Positions 9,061 through 20,198 of a stretch of 64,000 bases of DNA are shown one piece after another. A model generated the notes under the pieces. That model made no database searches. It had not been told where the DNA came from and saw only the letters and a list, made by a program, of their open reading frames with translations. The first letter of the stretch is position 1. Each line of letters starts with the position of its first letter. The position numbers and the translations under genes are program-made. Where the stretch lies: the NCBI GenBank assembly GCA_907163375.1, contig CAJQUW010000924.1, forward strand, positions 1 through 64,000. The letters are read 5' to 3'. Source of the stretch: Prostheceraeus crozeri (taxonomy: Eukaryota; Platyhelminthes; Polycladida; Euryleptidae).

Positions 9061-10090
9061 GCGAGCTCCGACCTAAAATCTTGTAACCGCTCTAACTTTT
9101 GAATGAAGACAGATATGAACAAGCCGTTTCTTTCACTGAATTTGTCTCACTCTTAGCTTTCAAACGAGCTATTGCACGACAAAATCCGTCCACTAGAAGC
9201 CAAGATCGAAGCTAGCTGTCCAGAGGGGGGGGAGGTCAGTGAAATTTGATGAAAAATGTTTTGGTGAAGGTCCCAGGTCGAAATTCCACACTTTGGAAAA
9301 TTTTCAAAATTTTACCCATACAAAGTCACTCTGACACTTAGGATTTTTTCAGGTGAGCGAGCTCCGACCTAAAATCTTGTAACCGCTCTAACTTTTGAAT
9401 GAAGACAGATAGGAACAAGCCGTTTCTTTCACTGAATTTGTCTCACTCTTAGCTTTCAAACGAGCTATCGCACGACAAAATCCGTCCACTGGAAGCCAAA
9501 ATCGAAGCAAGCTGTCTAGAGGGGGGGGGACGTCAGCCGAAAATTTTTTCTCTCCGATTGACTTGAAACTCACCATAGCGATGCAGAATTTCACGCTGAA
9601 TCCGAATCTGACCTCCGTTTTCTCATCCGATGCTTCGTTTTGACGCTACACACCAAAACGTCCCAAATTCTAACTCTGTCGTTTTTCGAAAAATGTTGAA
9701 AATTTTTTCTCACCGATTGCCTTGAAACTCACCATACCGATGCAGAATTTCACGCTGAATACGAATCCGACCTCCGTTTTCTCATCCGACCACTCCTTCC
9801 ACTCGAAACAACCCATTTTACAACCCAACATTCAGCAGATTGCACGAAAAACATCACACACTATAGCCTCAAGACTAATCCTGGCGGTCGCCCAAGTCCA
9901 CCACGACACTCTATCGTTCCAGAGGGGGGGGACGTCAGCGAACAGTTTGTGAACCCACCTGGTCGGCACACCACGACAGACTACAACCTCTGCCGTTCCA
10001 GAGGGGGGGGGACTCAGACCCGAAGCACCACGGCGGCCGACCACGACACTCTGCCGTTCCAGAGGGGGGGGGGACGTCAGCGATGGCGGC
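8941..10090. repeat. Complex satellite-like array with G8-G10 unit ends
   Basis: A ~295-bp unit occurs twice in tandem (8941-9236, 9237-9533). Each copy ends in a conserved phrase (AGCTTTCAAACGAGCTATNGC, then a GTCC/GTCT AGA-G-run). A second unit of ~160 bp with the phrase CAGAATTTCACGCTGAATNCG occurs at ~9541 and ~9701. Three short units then end in GTTCCAGAGGGGGGGG plus A/GCGTCAG (G-runs at 9924-9931, 10003-10011, 10064-10073). Open frames in this stretch are repeat shadows with no gene features. Confidence 0.8.
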
Positions 10091-10140
10091 CATCTTGCGC
10101 TATCTGGTGTTCGCCGTTTTCTTACTACTAACAATTTCAA

Positions 10141-11454
10141 TTAACTTCCATTTCCAATAATGAATGCATTCTAATACATTCAGAAATCAAAGCCAAAACC
10201 TGAATTGCTACGATTTAAAGCATGTCAGGCCAGTGCATTCGATTCTAGTTTCATTTATACAGGCAGGCTACACGTCGTCTACAGACGTCTTCTAAGGTAG
10301 TTGGTGAGAGCCATGCACTACTGTAGTTATAGTATGGGCACACATCCTTGTGCTGCAGATTGTCGTTTCTCAAAAACAACGGCGCTTCTAACACATTCAC
10401 ATCACGTCTCGTACGGTGTAATTGTCGAATAAAAATTTTCTGTCAGAGAATAATACACTATCCTCTTTATGCTGTCTAGACTGTTATCTATACTCTAAAT
10501 GCAGTTGAAAAACGCGATTTGATTTGACTATTGTATTGAATACATCGAATTTCGTTCAGAGTCACATACAATATTTCAGAGAACAATAACTTGGCATTAC
10601 ACGCTTCAAGTGATCACATCTTCAAGTTCACAATCCTGGAGTTGACATTTTCCATCCTTATATTTAGCAAGAAAAGTGCTTCCAAGCGCTGGCTGAATCA
10701 CTACGCAACATCACTTCATAAACAGTGAGTTGCTCGCCCCAAATTTATCTTCCTGGAGGCGCATGTGTATGTTAGGAAAACTCATCAAATGAATCGTTTG
10801 ATAAGATGTTCTAATTAAAACTGGTGAGGAATGTATGGCCGGTATTATTTCTTCAATAAATAATGGGGTTTTTATTGTCTTTTTCTAATAACTTTCATCA
10901 CCAGCACCCAATGGCAGATAATCTTAATACGCATGCTTTGATTTCTTTTCCAATTCATTTATTCAAGCAACACAACGTCGCAAACATTAGGTGTTCAAAA
11001 GTTGGATACAGTCAGTCAGTGGAAGTATCTGGAGGCTTTATGAAACATTAGGGAATTGTAGTGAAGCATACTCACTACTTCTTGAGGTCTTATTACATCA
11101 TGAGTAGTGTATATTACATCATTAATTCGCGCTCAAGAGGGATAATACTTATGTCATTTCTCAGACCTGAAAAATCCTAAGATATTAACAGCTTTCAAAA
11201 TGCGCATTTTACTGGATTCTAATTATTAATTATCATTACCACTTTGTATAACATAAGTTCGACTCAGGAATGATTCTCGATTAATGATATTTAATGAGCT
11301 TCACAGCACATTCAATAACAGCAATAATTAGTTATCAATCATTCAATGATTATTTTTTACTTAATTAAAGATATCATTTCATTTCAATCAACCGCATTTA
11401 ATTTTCTAGCAACTAATTAATCTTTGTCAAGAACTTCAAGCACTAAAACAGATG
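10141..11454. other. No gene recognised
   Basis: AT-rich unique sequence. I see no coding motif, RNA gene or element boundary. The short frames here (for example 10863-11051) lack any supporting signal. Confidence 0.6.
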
Positions 11455-11886
11455 ACAAGGTATGGCGGACGAACGACAGCAGTCATCATCAAAGGCACGT
11501 TGACTGGAGAGAGGTATCTCAATGAAATTGTGCTTCCTGTTGTTACCCCAGGCATGGAATTCTAGATAATCTAGAATTCCATGCACCAGGTCAGGGTGGA
11601 GGATCTCGTCTTCCAAGACGACAACGCAAGACCACATCGCTCCTCGGCTGTCATTACCGCTGTTAGGAGATTGAACATTCAAACCCTTGACTGGCCTGCA
11701 CGCTCACCTGACTCGTCTCCCATTGAACAAGTCTGGGACGAGTTGGGGCGGCGAGTGAGAGACCGCTATTCACTTCCACCAGTGTCCCTGAAGATTTTCT
11801 CTGAAAGACTGACAGAGCAGTGGCTTCTCCTTGAAACACCCTTCATTCAGAAACTTTGTGAATCCATGCCATCTCGGATGTATTGA
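11455..11886 (+). pseudogene. Tc1-like transposase, C-terminal half, interrupted
   Basis: The frame reads YGGRTTAVIIKGTLTGERYL... upstream of a small palindromic insertion, and FQDDNARPHRS...WPARSPDSSPIEQVWDELGRRVR downstream of it. These are the second catalytic Asp region and the DE box of the Tc1 DDE domain. The N-terminal half with the DNA-binding domain and first Asp is missing. The insertion at 11557-11583 is in frame but brings two TAG stops. A transposon end was not found on either side, so this is an internal remnant. Confidence 0.85.
11557..11579. repeat. 23-bp perfect palindrome flanked by CATG duplications
   Basis: GAATTCTAGAT-A-ATCTAGAATTC sits between CATG at 11553-11556 and CATG at 11580-11583. 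Removing 27 bases (palindrome plus one CATG) restores the transposase frame exactly, so this is an insertion with a 4-bp target duplication. Confidence 0.8.
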
Positions 11887-12036
11887 AGCTAGAGGGGGGC
11901 ACATGCGTTGTTTTTCTGTGCTAGCGACTTGGTGGAGATTGTGACTAAATTATCAAGGTATCATACATACATGTATATATACCAGTCAAAAATGAAAGAA
12001 GTTAAGGAAGTAAATGTTTCAAAAATTTTGTCAATG

Positions 12037-12038
<2 letters not shown>

Positions 12039-12076
<38 letters not shown>

Positions 12077-12093
12077 TATATATATATATATAT
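12039..12093. repeat. (TA)n microsatellite
   Basis: Uninterrupted TA dinucleotides apart from one GA, about 55 bases, between the Tc1 remnant and the Penelope fragment. Confidence 0.95.
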
Positions 12094-12122
12094 GATAGGC
12101 TTGAAGAAAAACCAAATAAAAT

Positions 12123-12445
12123 TACAGACCGGCCTGAAAATCATTTTTTATGCTAAAGGGTGTCTCTACTTTTAATTTATCATCAGTTCCTTTAGGTGAG
12201 AATTGCCGGAAACTTTTAAGTAGAGGGTGTAAGTTTACTCCATATCCAAAACAAAATATAGATGAATTAACAATAGATATAAGTAATTTCTGTCGTAAGT
12301 TACGCATAACTGATTATTTCAATGATGAAATGCTGAACGATAACTCTCTTAATCATAAATATGATAGAAGTAATTTTGATCCTCCAAAGGGAATAAATAG
12401 TGATCAAAATGCATTAATTGAAATAGTAGAAAAAAAATCCAACAA
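12123..12445 (+). pseudogene. Penelope-like element, fragment upstream of the RT domain
   Basis: The frame contains NLSSVPLGENCRKLLSRGCKF, PYPKQNIDELTIDI, NFCRKLRITDYF and FDPPKGINSDQNALIEIV. This is the conserved region that precedes the reverse transcriptase in Penelope-like elements (the L-x-x-G-x-K-F-x-P-x-P region and the F-x-P-P-K-G box). It ends abruptly at about 12446, where the sequence passes into the G-run satellite, still in the same open frame. No RT palm or GIY-YIG domain follows. It differs from the Penelope pair at 23.4-30.7 kb. Confidence 0.7.
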
Positions 12446-13660
12446 GCCATGTTTTCCACTGAATTTGTCTCACTCCCAGCTTTCAAACGAGCTATTGCAC
12501 GACTTTCTACGATATCTACAACCAAAGTTGACCAATAAGTTCCTAGACCCAAAAGTGGCCAAAACGTCCGAATTTGCACTCCGTTTTCCCATCCGAGACC
12601 TCCTTCCTGTCGAAAAACGACTTTTCTCATCCCAAAAACATCCAACACCTGACTTTTCCAACTCTGACGTTTTCCTGCCATTTTCCTCCCTTAACCCAGG
12701 AAAATTTGACCAAACTGAGATTTCCACTGCATTTTTCTCACTTTTAGCTTTCAAATGAGCTATTGCACGACTTTGTACGATCTCTACAACCAAAGTTGTA
12801 AGTTTGACAGGAGGGGGGGACGTCTTCAAAACTTTTTCTCTCCGATTTCGCTGGAAACATCCTTCCTAACCCAAAATTTCACGTAGAGTCCGAATCTGGC
12901 CTCCGTTTTCCCATCCGAGGCCTCCTTCCTGTCGAAAAATGGACTTTCTCATCCCAAAACCTCCAAAACCTGACTTTTCCAACTCTGACGTTTTCCTGCC
13001 ATTTTCCTCCCTAAACCCAGGAAAAAGTGGTCCAAACTGAGCTTTCCACTGCATTTTTCTCACTCTTAGCTTTCAAACGAGCTATTGCACGACTTTCTAC
13101 GATCTCTCTCACCAAAGTTGAAAGTTTGGCAGGAGGGGGGGGGTCATCCTCAAAACTTTTTCTCTCCGATTTTGCTGGAAACATCCTTCCTAACCCAAAA
13201 TTTCACGTAGAGTCCGAATCTGGCCTCCGTTTTCACATCCGAGGCCTCCTTCTGCCCGAAAAATGGACTTTCTCATCCCAAAACCACCAAACCCCGCCTT
13301 TTTCCAACTCTGCCGTTTTCAGAGATTCTACCCCTTGCCTCCCAGGAAAACTCCTCCCGCCTTCCTTCCCCACCCAAAATTTCACGCAGATTCCAAATGT
13401 AAACTCCACTTTCACATCCGAACCCTCCTTCATGACGATTTCCAACTTTTCTCATCCCAAACACCATCAACATCCATCCTTTCCTCACTCTATCCTTCCC
13501 ACATTCCTATCACCTTCCTTCCCATCCCTTACCAGAAAACTCCTTCCTTCCTTCCAGAGGGGGGGTAGGGAACGGTTTCCTCCTCTCGGATTCTTCCTCC
13601 CATTCCTCCCATCACATCCTTGGCCAACTCCCTCACCTTCCTTCCAGAGGGGGGGGGGCT
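12446..13660. repeat. Second block of the G-run satellite
   Basis: The phrase TTTCAAACGAGCTATTGCACGAC recurs at about 12482, 12750 and 13071. The phrase CCCAAAATTTCACGTAGAGTCC recurs at about 12870 and 13194. G-runs close units at 12813-12819, 13135-13143, ~13559-13565 and 13649-13658. It is the same family as 8941-10090. The long open frames through it follow from its low stop density; I do not call them genes. Confidence 0.75.
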
Positions 13661-13690
13661 GAGTCAGCATGATGACTCATCGATGACTCA
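13660..13690. promoter_or_regulatory. Cluster of three AP-1 (TRE) sites
   Basis: TGAGTCA at 13660-13666 and TGACTCA at 13673-13679 and 13684-13690, all within 31 bases immediately after the last G-run. AP-1 (Jun/Fos) or CNC-bZIP proteins bind this heptamer. No promoter or gene is evident within 300 bases. Confidence 0.5.
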
Positions 13691-15618
13691 TCACTGCACC
13701 GCACCGTGCTTGAATTTGCCACGGGGTTACTACTACTGTCAGACTTGGAGGAGATCCATAAGGAGAAGCATTCTGACCCAATGACTGTGGAAACAAAGGA
13801 CTCAAAACGCGGAATTAAGTAAGTAAGCGAATAAAAGACACTTGATACTGGCAAATGCAGCTGGTTTTATTAGAATAATGCAAATTAGGTGTCCTTGCAG
13901 CAAATACGCCGAATAATTGGTAAAATCCTTCAAATGACACATTAGTGATTTTGTATGTCAACTGTTAGATGAAAAGGAGCATGTACCACCTACTTCGGAT
14001 GAAAGGTAAAGGTGAAGTTCAGATTCCAAAAGCCTAGAAAAGTCCCAATGACGAGGATGACGGAACTCACTCATGCACCGTTTTCCAATGTAATCTTTCA
14101 ACATTAAGTATGATCGGATTGAGTATGAGATTTCAAAGTACGTGAACAGTGAACATCACAAACCAATGAGTTTGGATATTCCTCCTGGTAACCGAGTTTT
14201 TACTTATCCAACTCTCAATGCTGATAATGGAATGTTGAGCAAGAAGGTACAGCCTATTTCAAATGGTATTTATATGTACAGTATATAATCTTCTGTTGCT
14301 ATAATACTTTCATTAGCAAGGATAAACCATAGAATAGCCTTCAATTCAATGAGTAAACTTATAATTATTCGACTAGCATGACATGCACAGCAGTAGTTCA
14401 ATGCCTTCATTTGGAGTCTTTCTTTCCTCGTACTGAGTGCTTGTGATAAACATCGGCAAATAGTACTGTTCAGCAAAATTTTTAGAACGCGGGCCGACAC
14501 GGGGGGCTTGATTAAGTAAGATCCAAATAGAAACATCATCATTCTCACAAATTTCAAATTTGAATTCACAGAAAAGCAGTAACCGACATTGACAAATAAT
14601 TGAACAACAATTTCGTCCTCTTTTGAATCTCCATCGTCATCACTTCGATAAGTTTGTCAATATCTGAGAAGAAGTATGTTTCTGACGTGATGCAACCCAA
14701 TTATATGAGCAACTCAGACTGATTCAGTGACGCTGTCTTGAATTCATTCCGAATGAACGTCAGGAGCAAGCATCCGAATGACGTCATTATGGGAAAGCAG
14801 ACATCGCCTGAAGTTTGTTACCAGCGTTCTAACGGTGTTGCCACTCCTACCATGCAAGTATTGGCCACTCCTCCCACTACGCAAATCATACCGCGAGACA
14901 GAGAGGACACACCCTCGTGTCAAATTACCGATGAAGAGAAGTGATTTCAATTAATGTGAGATCGATGAGAGCAGAGTCTATGAAAAATAATCCTGAGACC
15001 TGCTTGTTTAATGGAATGGTGATATCTCGGTAATTAATATGATTACAGAGAAATAGACAAAAGATGACGTACATGCTTTTATTGAAAATCTGAGAAGTTG
15101 CAAAAAAGAATTTTATTTATCGTTGTAAAATGTCGTATTGATTTTGATGCATAATACTTAAGAATAAATGTAAAGCAACTGATAAATGTAAAAGCAATTC
15201 GAATGTCATCACATTGACGTATAAATGGTAAGTATCAATTAGCAATTTTCTATAATTTTTCAGATAGTAATGAATCCCATGTTACGCTGCATGACTGAAA
15301 AATGGGAGAACATCAGCACATTCTGCAAAATGAGATAATTGTAATAAAAAGCAATTCTATCTTAATAAATTCTACCTCCCGATGTTCTCATTTTTTTCTT
15401 AATCCCTGCATCTGTGCAAAATTGCAGTGTCTCTGTGTAATAGTATCTTAGGGACTATAAACTCTTTGTGTATTATGAAGGCTAAAGACGCATGTCGCTC
15501 TCCTGCCCTTTCAAGTGTCGATTCTCAAAACCAAAAGTACAGTGGCACCAAATATATTTCGTTCTTACGACCTTCTTCAGTGGTGAAAAATACAGAAACT
15601 GACAGATTCTCTTGCAGC
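13691..15618. other. No gene recognised; one palindromic CRE
   Basis: Mostly AT-rich unique sequence. A full CRE octamer TGACGTCA is at 14779-14786, inside short open frames on both strands that carry no known motif. No element ends seen. Confidence 0.5.
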
Positions 15619-16375
15619 CATAGAAATAAACTGTTTATCTGAAGTTCGCTAGAATGGAAATTGACTCAAGGTCGCGGCACATCCGAGGGAACTAAGTTGG
15701 GGCATGAAGAACCAATTAAAAGCTTCGATTTACTCATGTGACCGATTCTAACCCAATGATACAGACGTTGGCAGGTGCATCTAAGTGGAAATGCGCGCGA
15801 TTTATGTGCCGTTATTGTGCATTCCATGAAGCTTAATTTCCATTCTATAGGTTTTATTGTTGTCAATTTCTATGCTTGCAGCTATTGTAAATGTCAGCAG
15901 TCAATCACGTCAATATGGACATTACATGATGTAAAAGACACAATGAGTGGAGTCCAGCACTATTCAAGCATGGATTCAATCAAGAAAACACAATGGTTCA
16001 ATAAACAAGACCATAGCTTTCTATGCGTAAATTGTACCCATGACGTCAAGCATATGGAATTCACATGAGTCGTTCATTACAATAAAGCATGAATAACCGA
16101 ACGGATGAAAGCCAAAAATCATAGAAATTGACAACAATAAAAACTCTAGAACGGAGGTTAACCTTCATGCAATACACAATAGTGGCACATAAATCGCACG
16201 CATTTTCACTTAGATACACCTGTCAACGGCTGTATCATTGGGTTAGAATCAGTCACATGTGTAATTCTAAGCTTTTCATTGGTCATTCATGCCCCAACTT
16301 AGTTCCCCCGGATGTGCCGCGACCTTGAGTCAATTTCCATACTAGTCAACTTCAGCAAAACAATCTATTTCTATG
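15619..16375. mobile_element. 757-bp foldback/MITE with 256-bp terminal inverted repeats
   Basis: 15619-15874 and 16120-16375 are diverged reverse complements of equal length (256 bp). Both begin with CATAGAAAT and carry TGGAAATTGACTCAAGGTCG, GTGCATTCC/GGTTAACC-type variants and TTGTTGTCAATTTCTATG at the inner end. The unique centre is ~245 bp. Matching open frames of 66 residues in both arms are a by-product of the inverted repeat. No clear target duplication, and no transposase, so it is non-autonomous or a decayed foldback. Confidence 0.75.
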
Positions 16376-16554
16376 CCAAAAATAGAAATTAATCAGTCAG
16401 ATGGCTCGCCAGATAATGTCTGAAGGACTTAAGGTTAAATGGGTCAAACAAACCGAAAACAAAGAGCAAAATAGCTGAAAGAAACAAATCGCCGTACCAA
16501 AAAGATAACAGCCAAACGTTTGTAATTGGCAAGAAGCAAAGAATGCGAAAACTA

Positions 16555-18178
16555 CAGATTGTTTCATAAAAAATGGATCACCCTTAAACATCGCCTTAAC
16601 TTCAACTTTGTCTAACTCCGCCAAACTTGAACGAATTTCTCTGAAATTTGGAAGATATGTCAGTTGTGCTTACTAATATCATTGTTGGAAATTTCAAGCA
16701 TGAATATTGAGTTGTTTTCCTGTTACAGATAATAAAGTAGTAGATAATTTGATCTTCATTATCAATGTTACACAAAATCATACCTCACTCTTATAAAATT
16801 ACATTTGTTTCCTTTGTTATGTATATGTTGTTCTACAAGCCAAAAGCTATCAAGCAAAACAAAAATAAAGAAAATCGGTCAATCAGAGCCAGTATAGCAC
16901 CATTATTCATCAACAATAATGTAACTACTACATGTGATTAACTGGACTTCATGTTCCATAGCTTCCTGACTTCGCTGCGGTGGTGTTGGCAGCACTCCTG
17001 ATTGCTTTCAGCTAGAAATCTATCTCTTACCGGTTGAAAAAAAAGTTTCACAAAAGGCAAAGTGTCAGCCTTGCTAGAACTAGGGTTTTCTTTGCGAGCT
17101 ACAAGCAAGCGACTAAATGTCCCTTACACAAATGTGCATCGATGGCATAATGATGATTTTCGACTCTGTCGTAAAGAGGGCTCTGGCCGTCCACGCAAAA
17201 CATCCAAACGTAGAGACCGCCTAATTTTGAGATTTGTTAAAGTTGATCCAAGTCTCTCGTTAACTGAGATGGTTGCACTAGACTCGTCTATTCCTAAGTC
17301 CACTATTCGTAGAAGACTTATTGAGTCGAATTTCAAGAGCTGTAAAAGGCCCTCTCAGATCGAATTATCAGATCAGCATACAAAAAGACGTCTCACATGG
17401 GCAATGAGTCATTGTCACTGGCGAAATCAATGGGATCGGGTTGTCTGGTCTGATGAGGCATCAGTCCGTCTGAAGGATAGTGATGGTCGATTGAGATTAT
17501 GGATAAAATCTGATCAGGAAATTCCGAGACATTTACATCGTCCCCGGGTACAAGGTGGTGCGACTCTACTGATTTGGGCTGGCATTTGGACCAATGGCCG
17601 CTCTGAACTTCACATACAGCAAGGAACGATGAATTCTGAACGCTATGTGAATGTTTTACGAATGAACATTGACCAAATGACAGATCAACTTGGTGATCCA
17701 TCGACTTGGTTATTTATGGATGATAATGCCACGTGTCACAGGAGTAGTAGAGTCAACTTATGCAAGTCTCAATTAGGGCTTAGGACATTATCTTGGCCAG
17801 CTCGTTCTCCTGATCTGAATCCCATAGAAAATGTATGGAGTATTCTAAAACGTAACGTTCGTCGTTCACTGCTACCTACAGATGGCGTATCACAACTTAA
17901 GTCACTGTTAAAAAGAGAGTGGAGAAAGTTAGATCAGTCAAAAATCAACGATATCATCGAATCAATGCCTAGACGAATTGGTAATGTCATTGACAATAAG
18001 GGTAGGGCCACAAAATATTAACTTCTTAAGAACCGTTACTGTATCATAGCTTATCAGATTATATAAGGACATTTAAATATATTAGAGACATGAAATGGCA
18101 TGAAAAATGCTTTCTGTATCATACTTATGTTTTATTTAGTCAAATTTTAGGATGATCCACTTTTTATGAAACGGACTG
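16555..18178 (+). mobile_element. Tc1-like DNA transposon, complete ends
   Basis: Terminal inverted repeats of ~32 bp: left CAGATTGTTTCATAAAAAATGG, right the complement of CAGTCCGTTTCATAAAAAGTGG. They are bounded by TA on both sides (16553-16554, 18179-18180), the Tc1/mariner target duplication. Length 1624 bp, with one transposase frame in the expected place. Confidence 0.9.
17038..18021 (+). CDS. Tc1-like transposase (DD34E), start codon missing
   Basis: Cuts and pastes the surrounding element. The order is an N-terminal helix-turn-helix (LLELGFSLRATSKRLNV), a second HTH with a basic GRPRKTSKRR link, then the DDE domain: VVWSDEAS (first Asp), LFMDDNATCHRS (second Asp) and WPARSPDLNPIENVW (Glu). 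There are 34 residues between the second Asp and the Glu, so it is DD34E. The frame is open for 319 codons from a GTG at 17062, and upstream only to a TGA at 17035-17037, next to a run of eight A. No in-frame ATG exists before about codon 70, so the true start was probably lost by a slip in the A-run. Otherwise all catalytic residues are present. Confidence 0.85.
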   Translation, partial: KKSFTKGKVSALLELGFSLRATSKRLNVPYTNVHRWHNDDFRLCRKEGSGRPRKTSKRRDRLILRFVKVDPSLSLTEMVALDSSIPKSTIRRRLIESNFKSCKRPSQIELSDQHTKRRLTWAMSHCHWRNQWDRVVWSDEASVRLKDSDGRLRLWIKSDQEIPRHLHRPRVQGGATLLIWAGIWTNGRSELHIQQGTMNSERYVNVLRMNIDQMTDQLGDPSTWLFMDDNATCHRSSRVNLCKSQLGLRTLSWPARSPDLNPIENVWSILKRNVRRSLLPTDGVSQLKSLLKREWRKLDQSKINDIIESMPRRIGNVIDNKGRATKY

Positions 18179-18870
18179 TATATAAGGGATAAGAAGTTCA
18201 TGTAAAACGAAAAGTGGTAAAGCATGATATGTGAATAGGTACATCAACAGAGATTGAGAAAGAATAATACTGATTCAGATAAATGCAAAATCAAAAAGCA
18301 TATAGAGCGTACAATGAGGAGCTTCAAAAGAAAAAAGTCCGAATGCAAGCAAGTTAAGAACTAACGGAAAAGCGAGAGCATATTCTTATCAGTTTTATAT
18401 GACAATCTGACAGACACGTCAGGAACAACATGGCATGCAGATCTGATGAGGGAATTGAGTATTGCAGTACACTCCCCTGGTGAAGTTAGGAGGTTGACCG
18501 TATTAGCAGGCTTCGTTCAGACCAAAAGGCCGACCAGTGCGCAGAGACCTACTCCATCTAGACTTCCTTTAGAAGTCTGTGGTTCTTTAATAGGCTTCGG
18601 TCGATCGCGAAGAAAGTCAAATCGGAAACACTGTGTACATCCAAAAAGTGTGGAACCAGGGGAGTGCCGGCATTCGACCACGCAAATACAGTTCGACGTA
18701 GACTCTTGGACCTGTTGAAATCTTTTTTACCTCATAATTTTTGTGCTTTTTTATTCGGCTTTGATTGCTTCAGAAAATCTCTCAGGATATTTGTACATAA
18801 GTTCAATCGAGCGGGATATTAACCAATTCACACATCTCGTTAGCTTTTTCTGAGCCATGTGAAGCCGACT
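18179..18870. other. No gene recognised
   Basis: Contains a slightly GC-richer patch (18440-18720) with a 90-codon open frame of unlikely composition. No known motif or splice support. Confidence 0.5.
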
Positions 18871-19095
18871 TCAAATGACACTTTCAGGGTCCGACCTCAC
18901 GGTAAGAAGATTGCTAAGCCAAGCGCTAAACCAGTATATTTTCAGAGCAATGCTGTTTTGAAATAATTTTGTGACAAGCATCCAACCAGCCACATAACTA
19001 AAGCCGAATGCATCATTGATTCTTTGAAACGTCCTTGCGACTGAATGCCTTTTAATAATGCCTGTTTCTATGGCTGCTGTGTCATGTCCTTTCAA
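18871..19095 (-). pseudogene. Chemoreceptor (gustatory-receptor)-like C-terminal fragment
   Basis: The minus-strand frame contains RINDAFGFSYVAGWMLVTKL and FQNSIALKIYWFSAWLSNLL. The pattern N-D-x-F-G-F before a hydrophobic helix is seen in the sixth helix of arthropod-type gustatory receptors. The seventh-helix signature TYxxxxxQF is absent, and there is no continuous upstream domain. A related stretch with the shared residues VTKLF lies at ~20340, so there may be at least two paralogous remnants. Membrane protein is reasonably sure; family is tentative. Confidence 0.35.
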
Positions 19096-20198
19096 GCATT
19101 GGAAATGACACGAAAGAAAATTTGGAACGTTTTGCCAACGTTTTACACATAGTTATGCACAACAATTTGAACTTTAGAAGGAAATGTAAGTTGATCATGT
19201 CGTTTAGGTACTTAAAATTGAAAATATCTCAATTCTAGTTTAATGAAAGAAAAATTTTCCACTCTCTCAATCAATCAGAAAGGAAAACGAAGAAATTCTG
19301 GATGCATTATTTTCAGAAAGAGAACACGACCTTCAAAGAACCCGCATTAAAAGTGCGAAAAATCATATAAGGCGGGGTCTTTGACATAATGCACATCTTC
19401 ATATAGCTACGGGAGTTCAATCACAAATCAAAACTACCTGCAATGTTAAAAGCTACAGAAACTTTGAGATGTAGCTTTTATCAGAATGAGCCACTCCTTT
19501 CCTGCCAGGGTATTAACAGGTAGTAAGTCGACGCCAAAACATGTAGCATGATGCTGTCAATATGGCATTCAAAAAGCAAAATGTCGGAGTCTGTTGCATA
19601 GAACAACTACTGGAGCGAGAGAAGAGAGAGAGAAACATTTGAAGGTTGGGAGGGATGCTCCTCCTCAAATCTTCGACATGACAACGGAATTGTAGCGTAG
19701 ATAGGAACTTTCTCTGGTTAAGAAAAGTAAAGCAGTCTGTCACTGTGCAATATAACCATGGCAATTATACCAAACAGCCGCGACTCATCCTGATGTAGCC
19801 TACAGGTGACAATTCTGATGAGACACTTTTTAACTAGAAAACAGGAACTTTTATCTGTAAGTGATAAAGGCAACATGAAAGGCTCGATTGACACATCACT
19901 GAATGGGTCCTTTCATGAAAAATCCCAGCCGTGTTTACGAGAGTGGAGGATGAGTTAAAGCTGACTCACTATGCTAGGTAGCAAAGAAGTGGATATCATC
20001 AATGAATGGAAATCAAAATGGCACTCAATAGCATCATTGACATTAAAAAGCATCGCTGTGAAATCAAGCACGAAATATTTGCAACTAAAGAACAGTACAG
20101 TCTACCGTGGCTAGTCAGAGGGACATACAAAAGAAGAACTTGTTAAAGGCTTTCGGATTTAAAGAAAAGCCATCATTAGTTTTGCATAGCGGAATAGC

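Noticed and set aside
13027..13662. 211-codon plus-strand open frame
   Set aside because: It runs through the G-run satellite, is open only because the repeat lacks stops, and repeats the same phrases as neighbouring units.
15666..16328. Two similar 66-codon frames
   Set aside because: They are the two arms of one inverted repeat read on opposite strands; not a gene family.
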